Assembly: GCA_024509875.1 (NCBI GenBank)
Contig: JAMPIV010000594.1
Span: 158,501 to 222,500 of the forward strand
Direction: 5' to 3'
DNA length: 64,000 bases
Source: Oreohelix idahoensis
Taxonomy: Eukaryota; Mollusca; Gastropoda; Stylommatophora; Oreohelicidae
Within the stretch, counting starts at the first letter, position 1, and every line of letters begins with the position of its first letter. Shown piece by piece: positions 30,651 to 41,530 of the stretch. The notes under the pieces are model-generated. The model was given only the letters and a program-made list of their open reading frames with translations, did not search any database and was not told the DNA's origin. Position numbers and translations under genes: made by a program.

Positions 30651-32060
30651 CTAAAAATCAAAAGCACAACATGCAGCTGATTGATTCATAACACCATTGT
30701 CCTGATTAATGACGAGTGAATTCCCAGTAAGTGTTGAACTAGCATTATGATCTGGACGTATTGGAGCACGAGAACGTGATCGTTGTCCCTGCCGATCAAA
30801 AGAATTACCTTGATTCCTGTAGTTTTGTGTGTTATTTCTATGTGGGAAATTTGGATTGCTCGAACCATTATTATTCCAATTTCTATTATTAGGATGAAAA
30901 TTGTCTTGTCTTCTCCAATTTGAATTTAGCTGATAAGAATTGGTTCTAAACTGAGGTGATTGATTCCTAAATTGTTTTCTACATCCGTTGAAACTTCCAT
31001 CTCTGTTGAAATTCCTATTCCTTATGAAATTACCATCATTGTACCTCCATGGCACAAAGTTCCTGTCAAGGCTATTAGATCTCTGTCTAAAAGTAGTATT
31101 GTTCCAGGTTGTGGCTGAAGCACCTGGTAGTGATTCCTTAATAGAATTATTACTAATGCGAGCACCAGGATGTGCCGTACAATATTGTTTACAAATTTCT
31201 TCAAGAAAAGGTAGGCTAAATGGTTTGCGTTCATGCAAAAAGAGCCAAAATGGCTTACTTACAGAGGACAAAACCTTATCCCTCAATAACAGATCCATAA
31301 GGCCATCATAAGTTTTCTCAATACCTGAGAGCTGAACCCATCTATTGAAAGTCAATCGTATAGCAGAGATGAACTCCGAGAAGTCTTTCCCAGTTTCAGG
31401 AGTCATTGTTTTAAATCTCATACGATATTCCTCTGCATCAAGCTGGTAACGTTTTAATAAGAGAGCTCTTGCAACCTCATAATTATTTCTAATAGACTCA
31501 TATATGGTATATAAAGCAGTTAATGGTTCCCCATTCAAGAACTCCATGAGTTTAGCACACCATTGAGATTTATCTAATTTATGTGCCTCACAGACGCTTT
31601 CATATCGCCTTAAGAAGCACGAAATGTCATCATAACTTGGATTAAATATTGGTAAGCGAAATTTAGCAGATCCATTATTTTTACCCGAGGAGCCAGGAAC
31701 ATCCAAATTACCATTTCGACTATTTTGACCCCTTAATTTCAGTTCTTCTAAATGAAGAAGCATCATTTCCTTTTCATTTGCTAATGTCAAAGTTTTTCTC
31801 TCCTCCATTTCTCTTTCACTGTGCATTTTTCTCTCCTCCAATTCAATCATTCTCTTCTTCTCCTCCAACTCTTCCAGAGGCCTTTTCTCAGCCTTCTTGT
31901 CCTCTAATTCACGCCTCTTATCAGCATTCTTCTCCCCAATGCTTTCTTTTCCTCCTTCTCTTGTTTTGCCTTTGCCAACTCAGACATGGCAAAGTCCTTC
32001 AAAACTTCATCTTTATAACCAAATGCTTTGCCCTGCTCAACAAAGAAATATAAGGTAGCT
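30651..32060 (-). pseudogene. Element 1: Gag
   Basis: The main frame (31868-30651, 405 codons) has a charged coiled coil (EEKKRMIELEERKMHSERE), then the capsid-like region (KFRLPIFNPSYDDISCFLRR, LLLKRYQLDAEEYRMRFK, LLLRDKVLSSVSKPF) and a long Asn/Arg/Ser-rich, nucleic-acid-binding-like tail. Upstream, after a frameshift near 31900, the conserved N-terminus YFFVEQGKAFGYKDEVLKDF is legible to about 32060, but no start codon is preserved. Capsid forms the particle. The same layout is seen in elements 2 and 3. Confidence 0.75.
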
Positions 32061-32236
32061 ATGTTATCTAATAATGTGACTCACTAAGTCGAAATATAAT
32101 ATAATGGCTTGTTCCTTTACAGTTTGATGTAAGCAAAGAATGTGGTAATAGTTTATAGCAATAACAGCAATGTAAATTATGTAATATCAATGTAGTGAAG
32201 AAGAAAAAAAAATATGGTGCAGGGAAAAGACAATTA

Positions 32237-33009
32237 TACGAGGGGAAGTCAGTAAGTAAGTTACAAACTGATATGGGGAAGCTGATAATGGTATTTGGTA
32301 GTTTCTAAAGGTGTCATTAGGCGACAGTATTATCCAGCTTTATGATTAGCTTAGGTAGCAGACTGCTAGGTGTCACATGCGCATGCGCAGAGCAGATAAA
32401 AATGGCGACCGTACTCGTGGAGTGTACCAATGAAGAACAGCGCGCTGTTTTCCGTTTTTTTTTTGGGGGGTGGGGGGAGGACTTCCTGCAAAGGATATTC
32501 ATAAGGAATGTGAATGCTGCATCATACTGTGAAGTTCTGTTGATGCTTCGGGATGCAATTCGAAAAAAAAACGCCCAGGCCTACTGACTAGAGGAGTACT
32601 GCTCCATCACGACAGTGCCAGACCACATACAGCTCGATTAACCCAGGAGAAAATTGAACAACTAGGGTGGCAAATTCTTGAACATCCGCCTTACAGTCCC
32701 GACTTATCCTGCGAATGATTTTCACCTGTTTGGTCCACTAAAAGCTCACCTTGGCGGTAAACATTTCGCGGGTGATGCAGAAGTTGAACGTGAGGTGCGA
32801 ATGTGGCTGAGACAGCAGAGCACGCACTTCTATGCAGCAGGTTTCAAGGCACTAATACAGCGAGAGAATAAGTGTATCAATGGTGGTGGAGATTATGTTG
32901 AGAAATAAAGGGGAAATTTAAGTGCAATAATACATGGTGTTCAAGTTCGTATCTCATTTATTTATTTCCCCATATCAGTTTGTAACTTACTTACTGACTT
33001 CCCCTCGTA
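32237..33009 (+). mobile_element. Mariner transposon, internally deleted
   Basis: Terminal inverted repeats of about 45 bp (TACGAGGGGAAGTCAGTAAG ... CTTACTGACTTCCCCTCGTA) flanked by TA on both sides (32235-32236, 33010-33011). Inside, an N-terminus MATVLVECTNEEQRAVFRF is joined by a deletion to the transposase's second half: ASYCEVLLMLRDAIRKK, LLHHDSARPHTA (second catalytic Asp), EHPPYSPDL (third Asp region), ANDFHLFGPLKAHLGGKHF and KCINGGGDYVEK. The first catalytic Asp is in the deleted part, and stops/frameshifts follow. DD34D mariner class. It lies in the leader of element 1 and so inserted after it. Confidence 0.85.
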
Positions 33010-33011
33010 TA

Positions 33012-33532
33012 TAAAGCAATAGCATAAGAAAAGAGTATGGACAAACAGTGAAACACCAGCAGCAAGGAAAAAATTCTAATGGGGAACAAACGGGAAAATT
33101 GTAAATTGAACAATCTCACTGCTAAGAATAGACAACACATGACCCAGACAAGGTATAAACAGATAACTTGTATAAACCAAGTGATAGGTAGATGAGGAAA
33201 CCAGCACGAACAAAACAGTTACCAAATAAGGGAAATAGCAATAGACCAACAATGCATTTACAAACGAATAGACGAAACTTCACAACTAACATGGATTACT
33301 ATAGAAGACAATCAGTAGTCAGAACATCGGCGAGGTTGCTCGAACCGGAAATACTACTGAATGAAATTTACTAAATTTTCTACAGAATGGTCCAATGTGC
33401 GGTCATCTTACAATGACATCTATTCGCTGACATCGGATCTCCACCCAACCTTCCCGCAAAGACAAAAGAGCATGAATAGTACTAGAAAAAAAATGATTAA
33501 AGGATCTACCAACACGTAACTGCTCATAGCAT
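33012..33532. other. Leader region of element 1, no gene seen
   Basis: Between the mariner insertion and the 5' LTR. AT-rich; no frame with recognisable content. The primer-binding site expected next to the LTR is not obvious. Confidence 0.4.
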
Positions 33533-34149
33533 TGATTATACATGACATCAATGGTTGAAGAATTCAAGTCGTCAGGTAGATGGTCCACAAAATATCCTAA
33601 CATTTAATGCACATCAGAGATAACAACTTCATATGAATGGCATGGCATATTGTACATACATAATCGTCGAAATCATTCAACAGTTTCGTCTCAACCATAC
33701 ATTTCTGGCCGCTTTACTAGAGGTGAAATCCACCCAAGTAATGTGGGCCAGACAACGTGGACGTAAAATTATACTTGAATACTTCCTTAGTTTATCACGA
33801 ACTCCTCGCTAAGTTCAGAGTCATCTTAGTTAATCTAGTGGCGGCCTTCAAAGAATGTAATATACCACTTGGAGCTCTTCCTCCGCAAAATTAGGAGCTT
33901 GAATAAAATACGTCTTACCATGAAGACCACATATAACGAAAGGCCAAGAATAATAGCCGTTAGCATAAATTAGTGCAGAACGCGTTACGTCATTAACAAC
34001 TGGTGACGTATTAAATATGCAACTTTCAATATAAGTTAAAACCCGTGCAAAAACATGATTTACCACAGAGAGACATATTACCGATAATTAACTGGTAATA
34101 GCATATGTGTGGTCATGATACAAAATACATTAATATTCTTTGTTTAACA
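33533..34149 (-). repeat. Element 1, 5' LTR (right)
   Basis: About 617 bases, TGATTATACATGACATC to TGTTTAACA on the plus strand, matching 24839-25436 with scattered substitutions and indels. A minus-strand open frame (34066-33848) is shared in degraded form by the other LTR; its product is not recognised. Confidence 0.7.
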
Positions 34150-34640
34150 ACAACTCAACACAATCACTGTGTTTTTTATATTTGAAGTATGTATAACTGA
34201 AAAAATAATGTTTTTTTACAAGCAATAATGTATGTATGTTTGAAAAGAAGGTGCTACGAAAAACAGTAGTAAGAACGTTAGAAAAGGATGAGTTGGACTA
34301 TTCTTTCTTTGTGCGCCAGGTTGGAAAGGGAAAATGTGTCTTATTAATTTGCTTCTTGCTAACGATTGGAAGCAGAATAAAATTACTTTTGCGATTCCAT
34401 CATAAGAAATAAGAGTATTTTGGAAAAATTCGGAAGCAACTTGAAAAGCAAAAGTGATATCACTCTTCTGGTAGAACCATAAGGAATAACAGTATGTTGT
34501 GCGGCTTGCATTTGCAATTGCTGTAAACAAGGCATGAGGATAGTCACTTAAAGCGGCAGTAATTAACTTAAATTAAAATTCAATTTCACTCGAAAATCAA
34601 AATATTATAATTTGATTTTGATATTTCATAAGTTTCCTAA
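34150..34640. other. Unassigned sequence with a 104-codon minus frame
   Basis: A minus-strand frame at 34530-34216 (FTAIANASRTTYCYSLWFYQ...) has mixed composition and no motif that I recognise. I would not call it a gene on this evidence. Confidence 0.3.
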
Positions 34641-34990
34641 ACAGTTACTGGGAAAAAATCCGGGCAATGCCGGGTCCTTACAGCTAGTAAAACATAAAGC
34701 TCTTGCGACTAGCAGAGACACGATGGAATGGAAGTAAAGCAGGTTACACGGTATTGAATCACCATCGTCATTTTTCACTGGGCTCCCTAAGGAACATGGA
34801 GCCACCACTGATGCTGGTCCCTTTGCAGGAAATCTGCACCAAGAAGTCACACGCTCTTGCAGTTTCTGTGGCTATTCGTTATATATGATGTTGCCAGCCC
34901 CGTGCACAGCCTAATATTAATCGCCTTTTACGACATGACTGAGGACTACCGCACCGGTAGTCCTGTTTTTTCTGTGTCTTCTAAGTGACC
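34641..34990. repeat. Dispersed-repeat fragment
   Basis: Contains CTTGCGACTAGCAGAGAC, as at ~2340, and ATCGCCTTTTACGACATGAC, close to AGTCGCTTTTTACGACATGC in the LINE fragment at 17.6 kb. Probably a noncoding piece of a LINE or SINE; ends near a T run at ~34966. Confidence 0.4.
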
Positions 34991-35578
34991 GCCGTTAACT
35001 ACACGGGAAACCACAACGAACAGCTAAGATCTTTTCTTAACACACATACACGGAGATTTCCCTTCAGGTCTGCTAGAAGCAAAGTCAGCACTAATAGAAC
35101 TGGAATAATTATCATCTAGATTTATAACAATACTTCACGCAAAAGGATGAGGAATCGCCATAATTCAAAGCTACGCACAAACACACTGTTCACACATCAC
35201 TACCAAACATGACTTTTATAATAAACTCCAGGACACATTATGCAACGCACAGATGAAACGTAAAATTCAACACCCACAGATGAAAAGTCTTTCAAGGGGA
35301 GAGAAAACAGTAAAGGGGCATTAATCAAAAGTTACGAAACGTTACTGATTTGCCCAGCAGGCGTACACAATTATCCCGCAGCAGAGGAGTTATTAGTGCA
35401 TCTACCAGAACAATTGAAAGTGTGAAACTGATAGCTAGAAAATTTAAAGTGCTACGCTGCGATGTATGAACTGTCAGTATTTTAGTGTCGCACATGACAA
35501 AAGATTTGATATAAATGATTTGGCTGTGCAAGCGATGGTCTCACTGTGCTGTGTTCACAAAATATTAATTGTCTAAGA
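34991..35578. other. No gene seen
   Basis: No recognisable coding, RNA or repeat structure before the hAT remnant. Confidence 0.35.
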
Positions 35579-36770
35579 CTGTGTTTCTCAAACGCTGTGC
35601 CGCGGCACGCTAGTGAACTATATTTTTAGTGATCATGTAATATAAAATTGATCTTTCAGCTTGAATTCATTCAATAATAATTTGAGCTATTAACAGCTTT
35701 GAACAAAAATTTAAATACTTCAAAATTTCATGATATTACAAAAACGTAAGAGGCGCATAAACAACGTTCAAAAACCATGGACAAAGCATACTACTTCCAC
35801 TTGGGCCTAATTAAATTTCGTGTCAGAAAGAGCGGTAAGGTAGAGGAAATTGAGAATTTGCGCATGCGCGTACAATTCGTGTTATGTCATTTTATAATTA
35901 ACGCAGTGATCAGGGTGATGTTTCTTGCTTGTGTTTGATTTGTAAAACTGTGTTTTAAAAGTAGATACCCTAACTGACATTGATAGATTTATTGCAAGAA
36001 ATCGTGTCAAAGAAAATAGTAACAATGACAGCATGGCTAGTTTTTGCAGAAATGAAAACATCAGTTTGGACGAGGTCACTCCAATACCGAGTAAGATTTC
36101 TAAAATTATAGTTCGTAGACAGCTATTTAAGTCTGGGGTTTTCTTGGTCTGGAGAGAAAGATTGTCCTCGGCAATTACGTGTGTGTGCGGTGACAAACTT
36201 TCGAACGAAGCCACGGTTCCTAGTAAATTAAAAAGACATTTGACCACTAAACATGCACATCTTGGGAACAAAGATTTGAATTATTTCAATAGGTTTGTTA
36301 AACAACAAACAAAACAAGTACGCCGTTTTGAACATAGACTTAAAGTATCTGATAAAATTCAGACAGCTTCTTATCATGTAGCCGAAATCATAGCACAGCA
36401 AATTAAATCATATACTACAGCTGAGTCACTTATTTTGCCTGAATGCCGTTCGATTGTTAGAACAATGTTTGGTAGTGAAGCGGAAAACGAAATTACCAAA
36501 ATTCCGTAATCTAATGATACGATTAGAAGAAGAATAATCGAGATGTCTTCTAACATTGAGGAACATGTTTCAACAGAGCTTAAAAAAAATCAGACTTTGC
36601 GATACAAGTTGAAGAATCTACAGACATAAGTGACAAAACATGACTGTTAGCATTTGTTCGCTTTGGCCATGGAATGAAGCCAAGTTTTATGCTGCTGAGA
36701 ACTTGTAGATCGCACGAGAGGTCAAGATATATTTGATACTTTGACTGCCTACATTTTAAAAAATGTGATC
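35579..36770 (+). pseudogene. hAT-type transposon remnant (Charlie/Buster-like)
   Basis: The left end CTGTGTTTCTCAAACGCTGT followed by GCCGCGGCAC resembles hAT terminal repeats. A 158-codon frame (36033-36509) has a BED-like zinc region (ITCVCGDKLSNEATVPSKLK, RHLTTKHAHL) and the downstream VAEIIAQQIKSYTTAESLIL, as in hAT transposases and their domesticated ZBED/SCAND3-like relatives. After a stop the family text continues brokenly (RRRIIEMSSNIEEHVSTELK, TRGQDIFDTL) to ~36770, where it is cut off. The catalytic domain's remainder and right terminus are missing. Confidence 0.65.
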
Positions 36771-37433
36771 TCTCTGTTGGGTTAGAATTAGTAGTATATC
36801 TTCTTCCCGCCGAGTTCTTCTTTAAATCATCAAGTAGCTGGTTCTTGGCTTCCAGCTTGTCTAGGGTATATTTTGTAACAGGCCTCTAAGTTCAACTTTT
36901 TAAACAGCCTTAGAACGTGTAATCAGTCTTCAACAGTCAGAAACTTGATAAGGCCAGTTTGACGTTGAAGAACACATATTCACTTTTAATATAGGACGAA
37001 GCTCCTTATATATTTGCATCCAATATATATATTAATCAATGGCATTCACTAGCCAGTCCATGAAACCAGTCTATCGTCACGTAGACTAAGTAAAGATGTC
37101 TGATGAATACTGCTGAAAACTTTAATGAAATAGTTCCACAATCACTTCTTTCTATTCAGCATTCGCTTGTCAATTTAATTATAATCAAGCATAGACTCCA
37201 TGCTGTAGGACGACCTAGCTGATATAAATTCACAAAGACTCTATCACAAGAGTACACTTTCTGGAGCTCGTCAAAAACACGTCTTCTCACACACAGTAAT
37301 ACACAGCGAAAGAGAACGAATACTAGCTCAAATCTGCCACGCAACGCCAGCAAAGAATCGTCTGCCAAATATTAGCAGACTATGTGACGTACTTCCGGAG
37401 TAGTCCGGGCAACGCATCTCTCTTCTTTGATCC
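36771..37433. other. No gene seen
   Basis: Unrecognised sequence between the hAT remnant and a LINE 3' end. Confidence 0.35.
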
Positions 37434-37812
37434 TTAGCCGCCGACCGTCAAAGCAGTCAGTGGCCATCACGCCTAGTGGCGTCTTGTAGGGCAACAACAA
37501 ATTGATTCCACTTTGCTCGGTCGGCGGTCATCCTTCGTACAGTGCCCCAACTCTGGTTCATTCTTTGCATCTCAGCCTCCACAGTTCTCCGCCAGGTTGT
37601 TTTTGGTCGGCCTCTCTTTCGTTTTCCTTCAGGGGTCCAAAGCATAGCTGTTCTTGTGATGGCATCGGGATCTCTTCTGAGGACATGGCCAACCCAGCTC
37701 CAGCGTCTGCCAGCTATGATGGTGTGCATGTCATCTTGCTTGCTCCGAGCAAGCAGATCTTGGTTGGTGATGGTATTCGGCATATCAACAAGGAAGTATG
37801 TATACAAACCAT
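37434..37812 (-). pseudogene. LINE C-terminus and 3' end (RTE/BovB-like)
   Basis: The minus-strand frame 37807-37457 reads DLLARSKQDDMHTIIAGRRW, WVGHVLRRDPDAITRTAMLW, GKRKRGRPKTTWRRTVEAEM and ADRAKWNQFVVALQDATR, the conserved end of RTE-type LINE proteins after RT. The 3' end GACGCCACTAGGCGT and GGCGGCTAAGGATCAAAGAA matches the truncated copy at 17340-17678. 5'-truncated, a single open frame to its natural stop, so relatively young. Confidence 0.8.
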
Positions 37813-38488
37813 GTCGAGTGCGATAAAACCTGTTATGATTTTACACATAACAACTCCCCCCCCCCCCCCCCCTTTCCGGCCAATAATGGCAACGAAGTTG
37901 TCATTATTGCTATTGTGAGAAACCACCACTAAGGTGAGCAAAAGGTAACATTACATGTCCCTGTTGCTATGACCATGAATAGACCTATGTTTGTGCCGTA
38001 ATGTAGGCAATTTAACACACGTGGTATGGAAATCCAGCATGAAAAGCTAATACCACTGTCTACGAAAAGCTCAAAGCAATTTCACATCATAATGAGGTAC
38101 TATAGCAAACGTCAGTCAACATATAACATTAATAATGATAATATACCATGCATTCTCACACTTCACTCTGTCAGAAAACACCTACTGTTCATTGTCATGC
38201 CACCTAGACAATTAATGTCACTTGAAATAAACATTAATGCTAAGTATATATAATAATCTTATTCAATCATAGAAGACGTAAGAAAGACACTTGACACACA
38301 CAAAATGTTTGACTGTTACACATTGTCAAATACATAAAGTTTTGTGTGGTAGTGAATGGTATGTCAAATTGTATCATATACATAATATGAACAACGAATC
38401 ATGAATTAATTTTATAATAGCGTACACAGCGCCTTAATATCTAACTGATAAGAGTCAAAGGAATATTCTTTTGTGTTGAAAAGTTAAT
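37813..38488. other. No gene seen; poly(C) tract
   Basis: A run of C lies at ~37854-37872. Otherwise AT-rich without coding content. Position 38489-38490 is the left TA of the next transposon. Confidence 0.4.
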
Positions 38489-38490
38489 TA

Positions 38491-38523
38491 TAGCACGTTT
38501 CACTAGCTTTGCCCAACTTCAAA
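38491..38523 (+). repeat. Left terminal inverted repeat of the transposon
   Basis: 33 bases identical to the reverse complement of 59660-59692; outer TA at 38489-38490. Transposase binding and cleavage site by analogy with the family. Confidence 0.9.
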
Positions 38524-38680
38524 ATGCTATATCTCAGCGAATATATAACGCATATAAGTGAAATTTTGTGTGTGAATTTGAAATGGTATAGACCCTATGA
38601 ATTAAATTTTTCATTAAAATGCGGCCATTGGTTTCAATTTTCGTCTCTTTGCGATATAATATAAAATCCTACTTGCCAAC

Positions 38681-39724
38681 TGTAAAGTGTCACTGTAAAG
38701 AGTGGTGTAAAGTGTGTTCTCTTTCTTTGGTAAAGCTCCACTATCAATCACTGTAGCATGTTGTTTGTGGTGCCACTACTGTATATGTCCATTGTAGTGT
38801 ACAGAATTGTTGAGATCAGGCATGCTCCAGTCTAACCAGCTGTAAATGGGTAACTCACCCTAGTCCTGAGTTAGGGAAGGCAAAGGCAGCTGTAAGCAGT
38901 AGTTTCCCTCTAAGGCTCCAGGGGAATCAGGCCCTAAACTTGGTCAATTCAACCGACGCAGGATGGTGTATATATGGAGTGGAAGTGTAGAGTGCGATTA
39001 ACGCGAATGGTGGACTGTTCGTGTTCTGACCAGTCTAAGCACTCATTCACTTGTGTCTACAAGGCACCAATGCAGACTGCTGGAATCTTTGTTTACACAG
39101 TTTATTTAGACGCACACACTGGGACATAACGAGTAAATCATGGGTATATGTTGACACATCAATTTGCAGGCATACATAGTAGATCCCATGTCATGACACA
39201 TTCATATATCATGGGTAGTACATCAATAGCTTCCAATGTTATGATACATATGGCCGCATCCCCTATCTGACTAAACGCGTCAGTGAAGGCGGATCGGTAA
39301 GTAACTAAAGTTGCTTTATGTTCATAGTTTATATCATATTATGAAACCACGATAAGGGGTTTCTATCAAAATTGAGATCTCCTTGCCACTGTCCGAATAG
39401 TAAGATACATGCCTCGTTCTCTGGACAGTGATTCAAAAATATGATGACAGGAATGTAACATGGCCGCCTTCCTGAGTTGTCGCTCACTCACTCACAGGAG
39501 GGTATATATAAGCCAAAGTTAATTTGAAATGCATATGAATAATTTCCTAAAGTTTCTCCATACAGTTCTACAGTAATCCAGTTACTTCACGTAGACATAA
39601 CTGCTGTATGGAAGCCCGTCATCTTCGTTGATACAAACATGACCCTAGCGTTGCGAAGCACAATATTCCAGCTAGGTCTAACCGACATGAGATCATCAAA
39701 AATAGGGTCTGGCATTACCTGGAG
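38681..39724 (-). repeat. Element 3, 3' LTR, first part
   Basis: TGTAAAGTGTCACTG... up to ...CATTACCTGGAG; equals 56079-57125 with few differences. It is broken at TGGAG by element 2 and resumes at 48690. Confidence 0.9.
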
Positions 39725-40514
39725 TGTTGCGTGGGTGTGATTTGCTCTGAACAATGTTCCATGTGTTATGAATAAAACAATTATAAAATTCTGGCCATTG
39801 TTTTCTTCCTTGATATGTTAGTTTTAGTGCATCGTGCCTTTGATGGAAGATTAAGCGAATGCGGGGGTGGAAGATTCCAAACAATACTTGAACTTTGGAA
39901 TACGATTGATTTGATAAGTCATTTCATTGAGTCCGTACATTTAATTCACATGTACACATTTCAAATAGGGACAGAACATGAGTCATGCATAAATTAATCA
40001 ATGGCGTAGACTGCTGTTTTACGTGTCAATGTCCGTTTAAGGATACAGAGCAGTAATTGTCGTCAGAACATCACAGCTATATGCACGCGCAGCTAGACAT
40101 GGCTACCTGCCGACAGTGAGACTGCGAGTCTGAATATCTTCATACGAATTTGACGATTATTCTTCTCCTTCTGAGAATTCTAGTTAAAATACTAACCTCC
40201 ATAATTTTCCTCTCATAAAGAGTTTCTAGGACTGACCCTGGTCCATCAAAAAATACACATATAAATGGCTATATCATGCCATTGCATTGGAAGGTTAGAA
40301 CAACGCAGCTATTCAGCTTGGCGGTCAAGTAACAAAGGGGTCACGTTTCTTAGTTACCGACTGTGTCCTAAACAACGCTATACACGTCATGATCGATCGT
40401 GCATGGAGCGTTCAAAATTGAAACCTCTATCGCAATATATTAAATGCCTTAACCTTTTACAATTGCACGTCTGATAACCTTTAGCAGACGGCGTTAATAT
40501 CATATACCGTAACA
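39725..40514 (-). repeat. Element 2, 3' LTR
   Basis: 790 bases, nearly identical to 47891-48689; differences are a ~9-base indel and a few substitutions, concentrated within 70 bases of the left end. The 60-70 codon open frames inside are repeated in both LTRs and have no known product. Confidence 0.95.
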
Positions 40515-41530
40515 ATTCCCTGTACACCGGGGAAAAAAAATCGATAGATTTTTTTTTCAAGATCTATCCGACTTAACAATTTTTTCAAAAAATATTTAAC
40601 ACAATTGTGACATATGGCCGACGATGTTCTGAGTAGAACCGTGTCGCGGTCATGTCAACTAACTATTTGTCATAGTCATCTAACATTAAGCACATTGTGT
40701 ATCAATATTATACATATTATTATATCAACTAAATAAAATGTCCAATGTTAATTAACGTAAGGTCTGTCGTATTAGTATGTCATATAAGAATTAATTTGAC
40801 TAATTAAAATTAAATTAATTAATTAAACTAAGAGTTAAATTATTAAGATTCTAATGTAACGCGATGTTATGAGAGAAGAAAAAGACAAAATAAGTGAGAA
40901 GAAATAGAAAGAAATTCGAATATAAGTTTTAACTTAATTGTGTGTGTTAAGTGTTAGTGAATAATAACTATCTAATTTAACTAACTAAATAATGTATAGG
41001 TACATTAAAAAAAAAAATTATTAATCTAATACTTGTGTGAGATTTATTTTCTCTTTTCATAATTTCTTCTTTTTATATTTCGTTCTCTTTTTTTTTCATT
41101 TAATTTTTTTCTCACCTTTCATTTTATTGATAATAATTCAATTAAGAAGTTAAGTTAACTAATTAATTAGTATAGGATATGATGATCCATCCGTAGTCTT
41201 GATCCTGATGAATTCTTTTAGGCAAAAAATGTTCAAACGTTTACGTTGGAAAGAAATGTCATTTATCCTAGCATCCAAGAATTAAGTGCATCTAGGATAA
41301 TAAGTTCGACTTGTCGTCAGATATTGTTCCATGATTGTTCAATGATATTCGTATATCGTGTATGGACATTAGACGAAGTTCGAATGTAAGTATATATACC
41401 TTGATTGTCTTGTAGTTCAATTCTGTATATATAAAGTTTAAATTGAAGGCAAGGTTAGTTCCCTTATAGTTGATACTTCGTTCAATCCAATGTAGTTCTG
41501 ATTGATGTAGTTTAAGAGTGTCAATGTTGA
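40515..41530. other. Element 2, 3' noncoding region
   Basis: About 1 kb of very AT-rich sequence between the RNase H stop and the 3' LTR. No open frame of interest and no env-like coding region. Confidence 0.7.

Noticed and set aside
34216..34530. 104-codon minus-strand frame next to the 5' LTR of element 1
   Set aside because: No motif, no second copy, outside the LTR; insufficient evidence.
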